A stretch of 64,000 bases of DNA. Origin: Prochilodus magdalenae. Its lineage: Eukaryota; Chordata; Actinopteri; Characiformes; Prochilodontidae. The notes beneath the pieces are model-generated. The model was given only the letters and a program-made list of their open reading frames with translations. It made no database searches and had not been told where the DNA came from. Positions 56,581 to 64,000 of this stretch are shown here, one piece after another (the stretch's first letter is position 1; the number at the start of each line of letters is the position of its first letter). The stretch is taken from positions 351,501-415,500 of the forward strand of contig JAMWET010001298.1 in assembly GCA_024036415.1 (NCBI GenBank). Direction: 5' to 3'. The position numbers and the translations under genes are program-made.

Positions 56581-58276
56581 CGTGTTCTTTTTTTTTCTTG
56601 GTCGGGGGTGTGCTGCTAGGCCTGGCGTCTCCTCGCTCATGTCCACTGATAGCCTGACATTAATGACATCATTCATCAGGGAAAAAGGCGTCGAGGCTGC
56701 ACAAGCATCTCCGGGAGTTTAGGAGCGATTTTGTGTTTTGTCGGGAATATCGTGGGAAGCGTCTTCTGATATGGGCTTATTCCAAAGACTTTTAGAAAGC
56801 CACGGACTTATACAATTACTTGTTCAGCTATCAAACGCAACGTCAGCGTAAGTTAGCCACACATCCTATATTATGTTCAATGCAAATGGAACTTTCCAGG
56901 GGCCACTTTTCCTGGAAACAGACGTGATGCTGGCCTTTTATGAAGGTTCCATTGTACTATGTGTTATTTGTGTATTTTTATGGGGTTGGGAGTTTTATCG
57001 TTGCAGGCTTTTCCATTCCAGCTCCACTGAAAATACTGTAGACCCCATAGAAAGAGGCTGAATAGCGGGCGATGACAAACGGAAACACACTGTATTATGC
57101 GCTAAGCCAGGAAATGCCTGACGCACATGTGATCAAGGTTAAACTTTCAACGAGCTATCTCATCTCCTCTTCAAGGTCAGTATTTACACAAGCCAAGTTT
57201 GTTATTAAGAATGCAAGCAGTGTAGTAGACGTTGCCATGGTATGTGTTGCCTCTTGTGTCATCAGTGTAACCTTGATGGGTATATGGACTCTGCCTCCCG
57301 TCGCATAAATGCTGCTACAGTATGGCTGCAGCACACGCCAGCCATTCCACAGAAAAGAGAATCAGCTTCTTTGAATGCCGTGCTTCCTTCATTTGTCTCG
57401 ACGATACACAGTTTACCCCAGCGAAACTGCACAAGCCAGTCAGTGTCTAAACAGAACCGGACATGATTGATGTGACGGAGAAGCTGAGATAACTGTTTAT
57501 CAGGCCCAAACTATGGGAAGACTGTTTCAACCAGGCCAAAACATCTCCAAACACTCGTCCGTTTTTTTTTCTCTCTCTTTTTTCTAGAACCCTCATCCCA
57601 AAGTTTCCACGGACAGCAAAGCACAACAAACCAAGAGATTCCCACGTCTGTCAAAATGAACTTTCACAGGCTGCATTCTTGGGCAGCAGCAAATTTGTAT
57701 GATGCTGTCATTTTTCTCTCCTGCCAGTTTAATTTGGCCGTCTTCTTGATGCTCTTAAACGACTGGCAAAACGTGCTTTTAGATGTTTTAAAGCGCATGT
57801 AAACACAACTCCTCAAATCCAGGCCAGCTATTAGAAGGCAATGATGTGACCTATCGTCTAACTGTCCTGTGATATCAACCAACTGACATTAGCTGTTTAT
57901 ATTGTGAAAGCAAGTCTTCCAGCAACTCACATCCAGGCACCTATCAGAAACAGGTCATATGTGGAAGGGATTCAGTTAACATTGAGTCATATCATCTTGT
58001 ATAGGTTCCAATCGGTGATCTTAATTCAATGTCTTTGGGTTTTAGCCTACTGGATATTATGAACCTATCTAGATATTGCTGTGATTTTGCATTGTGTTGA
58101 CAAAACAGGGCTAACACTACATCAGAGAACAGTGGAAGCTCTGGAAGGCTCTATTTACCTTGGTCTTGATTGTAGAACTACTTTTCCATCCTCTCTACAC
58201 TAGGAGAACATTTACAGGAGGCCACAACAGCCTATCAGAAACATAAGATCTTGCTGACTGATTAAAGGGCTGATTA
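56581..58276. promoter_or_regulatory. Unique region, weak candidate for scattered conserved elements
   Basis: About 1.7 kb of repeat-free DNA with moderate GC in 56620-57480. Open frames at 56873-57061, 57072-57308 and 57242-57466 are short, follow each other in different registers, and have no recognised domain or clear splice sites. Right of 57500 it is ordinary AT-leaning DNA. Confidence 0.2.
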
Positions 58277-59208
58277 CACTCAGCACCAAAACAAATTGTT
58301 GCACTCAGAAGGAATTAACCGGCACGAATGAAACTTAGTAAGGAGGTTTGCCATCATGAGACATGCAAATGATTCAAGTTTCTTGACTGTGCATGTGACA
58401 TGTGACGTAAGCAAGGACTGGCCTTATCATTTTCCCTGACTGATCCAATAGCCATGACTGCGGACATGAGTCATCCTGTAAGTGCCAGCATTATTGGCAG
58501 ATGGCTGCACGACACATGACGACCTCACCAAACACTGCAATGGTGTTGTGCCGATTGTCACGGAGTGGCTCTGAATGGTAGCGAGTCATCTTCAGTAAAG
58601 AGTCATCCTTTTATCTTGGTGGAGACGTTCAATTAATCCACGTTTTGAGGCACCGTAGTCAGCACCAAGATGAACAGTTTGTTGCCACATGTCCAGAAGG
58701 CCTGGTGTCACTCCACCTCCATTCCTACTGCAAAATCTGCAGGAACTGTGCATGGGATGGATTGTTGCAGGACACCATTAGAAACCTCTATGACTCTATG
58801 CCCAGACGTATGCTTCAGCAAACATGGCGGCCCAATGCCATACTGAGAGACACTACTTCTGTATGTATAGCTCAATAAATATTGCCCATATCTGTGTAAA
58901 CTTATCAACATTTATAGTTCCTGGTAACCTTTGTTCTCCTTACAAATATTTACATTTATATTTAGCTGACGCTCTTATCCAAAGCAACTTACAACGTTAA
59001 TCATGTTATAGGTAGGCCAATGTAGTGTTAGGAGTCTTATATTGGTGTAGCACAGCATAGTTTCCCAGACTAATCAAACCCCAGTCTCCCACGTGGGACG
59101 GTGTATTCCTGGTGGGTAGTGGTGTCATGCACTGCGCCACACCAACCACGACCAGCATTGCAATCCAACACTTCCTTCCTGGGCGAAACTGTTTTTTGAC
59201 AATGGGTC
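58277..59208 (+). mobile_element. Tc1-A family, copy 9, split by a SINE
   Basis: TA then CACTCAGCACCAAAACAAAT and TTGTTGCACTCAGAAGGAAT at the left. The interior has AGTCAGCACCAAGATGAACA, the shared deletion after AGAAGGCCTGGTGTCACTCC, and GGACACCATTAGAAACCTCT (D-T-I-R-N-L-Y). The right terminal part is displaced by the SINE and resumes at AGCATTGCAATCCAACACTT, ending near CTGGGCGAAACTG and TTTTTTGACAATGG. Confidence 0.85.
58948..59151 (-). mobile_element. tRNA-derived SINE, copy 3, nested in Tc1-A copy 9
   Basis: Plus strand reads from tail to head: TATTTAGCTGACGCTCTTAT, TAGGTAGGCCAATGTAGTGT, AATCAAACCCCAGTCTCCCA (B box inverted) and GCGCCACACCAACCAC (head inverted). It interrupts the Tc1-A right end between CCTTACAAATA and AGCATTGCAATCC, so it is younger than that Tc1 copy. 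Confidence 0.85.
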
Positions 59209-59601
59209 TATGGACATGTGTGACGCAAACATCTAAGACTGTAGAAAATACAACCCATTAGAACCATCACAATGTAAAACAGTGTAACTCACTTATTTGA
59301 AACTTAACAGTTTTAATAACCGACCAACAAGCAATTAAAAGGAAGATAATGTAACACCTACAGAACAAGCAATCATTTCACCTGGTTGTTTTCACACATC
59401 ACATACAAGGAGTTGCTTATTTGATGGACACTAATTTGCTTTACTGGCTGGCCAGATAATGTTCATGTTGCCACTGTTTGATTTCTGCTTGTGTCAGCAT
59501 TTGTTTTGCCTTGTTTGCCTGCTGTATCGTGATCAACAGTCATATACGAAATTTGGCATTTTAATTTTCTATTGAAAGTCAATTAATACGTCTTCTACAT
59601 A
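59209..59601. other. No gene seen
   Basis: AT-rich unique DNA. Confidence 0.5.
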
Positions 59602-59786
59602 CAGATGTTGGACAATGAAACTGAAACACCTGTCATTTTAGTGTGGGAGGTCTCATGGCTAAATTGGACCAGACTGGTGGCCAATCTTCATTAATTGCAC
59701 ATTGCACCAGTAAGAGCAGAGTGTGAAGGTTCAGTTAGCAGGTAAGAGCACAGTTCTGCTCAAAATACTGCAATGCACACAACATT

Positions 59787-59951
59787 ATGGGTGACATACC
59801 AGAGTTCAAAAGAGGACAAATTGTTGGTGCACATCTTGCTGGAGCATCTGTGACCAAGACAGCAAGTCTTTGTGATGTATCAAGAGCCACGGTATCCAGG
59901 GTAATGTCAGCATACCACCAAGAAGGACGAACCTCCACCAGCATCACATAG
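59787..59951 (+). pseudogene. Tc1-C transposase N-terminus (helix-turn-helix piece)
   Basis: A 54-codon frame starts ATG-GGT-GAC and reads M-G-D-I-P-E-F-K-R-G-Q-I-V-G, continuing to T-A-S-L-C-D-V-S-R-A-T-V-S-R-V. This is the first helix-turn-helix of the paired-like DNA-binding domain that binds Tc1 terminal repeats. It stops at TAG where a 27 bp step repeats ATCACATAGTGACC. The catalytic part is gone. Confidence 0.75.
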
Positions 59952-59979
59952 TGACCAAGAAGGCGAACTATCACATAGT

Positions 59980-60108
59980 GACCTGGCCACTATCCTGCAA
60001 GCAGAATGGCTTAAAATCCCTCTGACCACTGTGCAGGACTTGTATATGTCATTCCCAAGACGAACTGACGCTGTATTGACTGCAAAAGGAGGCCCTACAC
60101 CATACTAA
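59980..60108 (+). pseudogene. Tc1-C transposase C-terminus
   Basis: Reads D-L-A-T-I-L-Q-A-E-W and ends L-T-A-K-G-G-P-T-P-Y followed by TAA, the usual Tc1 end. It is in a different frame from the N-terminal piece, so the two cannot be read together. A following AATAAA overlaps the stop (60107-60112). Confidence 0.75.
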
Positions 60109-60439
60109 TAAATGATTGTGGTCTAAAACCAGGTGTTTCAGTTTCATTGTCCAACCCCTGTAGAACATACTTCTGCACAGCTTGTGAAGGGTCAACCGAC
60201 AAACACCAGTTCAGGATATGATTCATATGACATTTAACCTGAAACTAGCATTTTTCAGTAAGTACAACATAACAGCATATCACCTTCTCATAACAGCAGC
60301 AAATTGTCCATCAAGTGTTTTTATTGGGAAAGTAACTCTTCCAGCAACTCCAGCGCTAACTCCAGAACCGGCCCATCATACGAAACAACACCAGACAACA
60401 TCTCACACACGCTGTGTGTTTCCTAATCCTGTCTGTGTT

Positions 60440-61265
60440 TGGCATCTCCTCCCCATCTAAACTCTGTCAAAGTGTCAAAGAGCATGTCGGGCCCAGGAAA
60501 CTACCTGAGGGAGGGCAAGGTGTGCAGAAGGATAGAGAAGATGCGCTGCTGAGCGTGTTTCCCTCGAACAGACACTCGCAGCACCGGGGTTAGCCTGTCC
60601 TCACTTGACAAACAAATGACAGGAAATGACAGGCTTTGAGAAAGCACCCCGGCCCGACCTGATGGTAATCGGAGCGTTGGATTTGTGGAGCTGGCAGCCC
60701 CCGCTATCACCCATCTCCCAGCACTGGAGGCAACTCATATGTAGAGAGCGCTTTGCATCCTTGTCATTTTGAACAAACAGCACCTCCAAATACCAGATAG
60801 GACTGCACGCGCCGCTGTCAGCTGTGTCCGATCTGATCTGTCCGTCAATCTGCGTGCTGTGTGTCAGCATATGGGTGCACGTCCGCGTGTGTGTGTTAGA
60901 GGGTGTCGAGGTTTGTAAAAGAGAGCTGGGATGGGGGGGCGGAGCTGTCAGGGGTGAACAATGAGAAAATCATTGATGTTATGCATGCCCACCTGTTCAT
61001 AATCTAATCAATCACTGGATGCATAATGCAATGAGACTGTTTATTTATTGCGACACCTGCAAGCCAGCCGAGCACCCTGTCTGACTCTGACATCTGATTT
61101 CACCCACTCTAAATAGAATTCTAGAGCTTGGAATATGGAGGCCTTTCAATATGCTGTCCCACTTGGTTGGCGTTGTTTCAGTCGGGGGTTCAGATGGCGG
61201 GTAAATGAGCATGCTGTAATTTTTGCACAACCCTTTGACTCTTACTCCCTCTGAGTTATTTGGCT
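60440..61265. promoter_or_regulatory. Unique block, candidate conserved non-coding element
   Basis: Repeat-free and fairly GC-rich on the left (CACCCCGGCCCGACCTGATG). The right part is more enhancer-like (GAGAAAATCATTGATGTTAT, CATAATCTAATCAATCACTG, TGCATAATGCAATGAG). No credible exon despite open minus frames at 60501-60870. Confidence 0.3.
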
Positions 61266-61299
61266 ACAAATGCAAGTTCATGCGAGAAATATGGCCAAT

Positions 61300-61382
61300 T
61301 GTAGTTTTTGGACACCATTTGAAATTATTAATGACTTTTTTTTGCCATCTCCTGTACGGTTACCATTTTGGCGATTAAGGAG
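61300..61382 (+). repeat. Dispersed repeat family R, copy 7
   Basis: TTTTTGCCATCTCCTGTACG and GTTACCATTTTGGCGATTA match the family; the left part is diverged. Confidence 0.45.
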
Positions 61383-61439
61383 CATCACCTTCAAAGTCAC
61401 GAGAATAACTAATAACTAACAATTATTTATCAATGTAGA

Positions 61440-62030
61440 CAATCATATTCTGCCATAAAACAATCTCATTATCACCGACATGTAATGTCAGCTGGGCGTT
61501 TGCATGTCTGAGTGTCTTGGTTTGCCTCTCGCTAATTTAATCAGATCCTCCCCTCGCCTTGCTGTTTTATTCCAATTCGATTAGCAGAGCTAAAGCCATC
61601 ACGTTTTCCCCCGACAAAATGAATGCTCGTATTAATCCCGCAATTTCCATTTAAAATGCGCTGCATCGACTTGATTAATAAGGGGGCCAATACTGAATAA
61701 TTACGCTTCAGACACGCAGAGAGTGGTCAGCTATAGGCGAGAGCACAGCTGGGTTTGCTTACAGATGCCCTATGGGATCTCGGAGGGGTCAAGCCAAAGC
61801 AATGGCCATGACTGAGGTGATGAATCAGTTAGCCGATCTCTTTCGGCAATTAACAAGCTACAGCCCTTCTATTAATTTGCTGCCCCTAGAGTGGCGACTG
61901 GTCAGATGTGTCAGGGTCAAGGGTTAGAGGTCGAGAGCAAGGGTCGGGGTCAAGCCTACTGCACTGCTTCAGCAAAATCAAGAGAAGAAAATAAACCAGA
62001 GATGCCAAATTAAATTGAAATGCTTTATCC
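61440..62030. promoter_or_regulatory. Unique block, candidate conserved non-coding element
   Basis: Repeat-free with classic alternation: CTCGCTAATTTAATCAGATC, CCAATTCGATTAGCAGAGC, GTATTAATCCCGCAATTTCC, GACTTGATTAATAAGGGG, GGCAATTAACAAGCTAC. Homeodomain-like cores are dense between 61530 and 61690. Inference only. Confidence 0.4.
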
Positions 62031-62639
62031 CATCGCTTCCCACTCCCACAGACTTGCGCCTGGATTACTTATGCTGGGATATGACTGCAGGTCATGGTAA
62101 CAGTGAGAGAGTACATTCAGGGTACTTTAAATTAGTGGTGGTCAATCTGGGGGTGCTGTGTTGGAGGGTTCGATACAGGAGAATCGATCAGAGGAGTGTG
62201 TGTGGGGGAGTGGGGGTGGAAACAATAGGGCAGCTTTTAGTGGAGGGATCATAGGTTAACATTTATTCGGGGGAGGTATTGTAATGCTAGACCCACCAGG
62301 TGTAATATTAAAGCGAGCGATCCATTGCCATCCATTACAAGTGTCCCATTGATCTTACACCCATTGACTTTTCTCTTACCGAGGAATGTTTCACTCTGTG
62401 GGCTTTATTGAATTGTTCCTGGCTTATTTCGTAGACAAGATACGGACAGACAGCCCTTTTGTTGGCTCGGCGTGTATGCATAGGATGTCTTATCTCTGAA
62501 GAGTTCAAAGGCTGAACTACGTAGGAACTTGTCTTAGATATCTCCATTCTGGAAGTGCAGATGAACAATAGTATCATTAACAGGTATGTTCTCATCAGTC
62601 AAGGCATTGTCTCAATGATTTCATGAAGAACTATTAGCC
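62031..62639. other. No gene seen
   Basis: Unique DNA; short frames only. Confidence 0.45.
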
Positions 62640-63470
62640 TCCCTTTTTCCACAATGGATGGGTTGATGACCCAAGGAAGCGGAGGAACCTGCATTGTATT
62701 GATATAAGGCTGCACGATGCCAAAGAACACACAAGGATGATGTGCCCATTTCTCAAGCACTTAATAGGTAAGGTTCAAGTAGGGTTCAAGTCTTTCACAC
62801 CTTCGCAGCCATCGTTTGTGTTAAGGCGCAGGGAGCTAGGGTCGAAACCGGAGCTCGCAGACCACCGCTCACGAATGGCGCCATAATCAGCAGAGTTATT
62901 GACCTTTACGGGGTCTATCCCCTTACCACAAAGCAATGGCTTCAAAGTCACCGGGGTTAATGCTGTACAAAATAGTGCGGAGAGTTGTCAAAACGAACAT
63001 CGTTTGGACGTAGCCCGGCCTCTGGGGAAACTGGGTCGGCTTTTATGTCGGAACGAAAGCATTCCCACATGTTTGAAAATATGGCTAATGCTCCTGGGAT
63101 CGCGTTTCGTGGCAGCCTTCTCTACTGCTTCAAAACACTCCCCTGCTAAATGGCTTCAGAGGGGGAAATTAAGCCTGACACTATTTTTATTATGAAAACA
63201 GAGTTTAAGATGGGCCCGACCCCCTCCGTCATCACGGCCCTTAAATCTGTCGCTCTCCGTGACGCTAGCTGAGGCGATGTGGGGCTCCCCTCCCTTCCTC
63301 TCCATCTTCTCCTCACTCTCTCAAGCTTCCTGTGGGTGGCTCTTGCCAAATAGGAGCACATATGTTTCTCTGTAATTAAACAAGCTCTTGTTAAACAGGA
63401 CTGCTCTCTTGAAGTATGAATGATTAAGTAATGAAGTGATCTAGGGGAAATTAATAGTTATCTCCTTCTT
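62640..63470. promoter_or_regulatory. Unique block, candidate conserved non-coding element
   Basis: Repeat-free, GC-mixed region (GGGTCGAAACCGGAGCTCGC, ACGAATGGCGCCATAATCAG) with overlapping short frames at 62899-63195 (plus) and 63146-63361 (minus) that have no domain. The right end has GTGATCTAGGGGAAATTAAT. Texture only. Confidence 0.3.
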
Positions 63471-64000
63471 TCACTCCCCCTCCCGCTCTCTTTCTGTCTA
63501 TCTCTCTTTCTTGAAAGATTCTAGAGCACTTGTGCGGCAGGACCTAAACCATGTGAGTATTGCTGTTGTATCCTACACGGAACGATTATTTCGTTTACTG
63601 TGGTAGGAAAATAAGGCATACAGCAACTCTCCAATTGTTACTCTGTGGAAGGGCCATCAAAACTATAATAACCAATATCCTCTAGTGCTTCTGGAACTGC
63701 AACTACGGATAGCTATATAGATCAAAATACTGTCCAATACACAACAATTGCATATTGCCCTCTATGAACTGGGATGTCGCTTCAAGTCTTTATTCAACCT
63801 CTCTGAAAACTTGTTTTGGTTGTTTGTCAAAGCGACTCATACAAACATTTAGAAACATATTGTCCTGGTCCTCATACATAGCAGGACTTCTATAAACAGT
63901 CTTCTCTGGTTGTCCTACGTAAAATGGTCTTTGACCTTGGTTGGGAGTTGAAAATATTGCGCGGGGGTCAACAGATGAAAGAAAAGATTATTACAGTCGC
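63471..64000. other. No gene seen; short TC-rich run
   Basis: TC-rich at 63466-63512, then unique AT-leaning DNA to the window end. Confidence 0.5.

Larger units (their letters stand above)
59602..60160 (+). mobile_element. Tc1-C: short Tc1 element with intact ends and TA target site
   Basis: Both ends carry GTTGGACAATGAAACTGAAA with ACACCTG following: the left starts CAGAT, the right (inverted) CAGGG. The ~31 bp terminal repeats differ at about two or three bases. TA flanks both sides (59600-59601, 60161-60162). The 559 bp interior keeps only the two extremes of a transposase gene, so it is a deletion derivative that needs a helper enzyme. Confidence 0.93.

Noticed and set aside
56354..56722. 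122-codon plus frame
   Set aside because: Most of it is translated (TC)n.

Overview
The window is nuclear DNA from a bony fish, most likely a teleost. The evidence is three kinds of Tc1/mariner element, LINE 3' ends with fish-type tails, three copies of one tRNA-derived SINE, long AC, TC and AT microsatellites, and blocks of non-coding DNA that look like conserved developmental enhancers. I could not identify the species or the neighbouring genes. No convincing protein-coding exon of a host gene, no rRNA gene, no functional tRNA gene and no CRISPR array was seen. All the longer open frames lie in simple repeats, transposon remnants or chance sequence. The window therefore reads as a gene desert or a very long intron.

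Layout. 0-20 kb: a LINE reverse-transcriptase tail at the left edge, then five of the nine copies of a deleted Tc1-like family (called Tc1-A here), the first SINE, and unique blocks. 20-33 kb: unique DNA, a 1.5 kb (TGAG)n satellite, and an 87 bp element present twice, once on each side of that satellite. 33-41 kb: a 28 bp minisatellite, a perfect palindrome, the strongest candidate conserved block (34.86-36.07 kb), a long fold-back hairpin, a polypyrimidine tract, an 80 bp AT run, the second SINE, a LINE fragment and a decayed ~174 bp tandem repeat. 41-50 kb: an interrupted Tc1-A copy, a 25-unit 43 bp minisatellite, and the seventh Tc1-A copy. 50-64 kb: a second Tc1 type (Tc1-B) split by a LINE 3' end, two more Tc1-A copies (one split by the third SINE), a short Tc1-C element with intact ends, and more unique blocks.

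How the parts relate. Every scorable Tc1-A copy carries the same internal transposase deletion. The copies are therefore non-autonomous and probably spread from one deleted founder, using a transposase made elsewhere. Nested insertions give relative ages: a LINE tail inside Tc1-B, a SINE inside Tc1-A copy 9. The unique blocks would be the functional part of the window if they prove conserved. That call rests on their texture (mixed composition, homeodomain-like TAATTA cores, no repeats) and not on any alignment.
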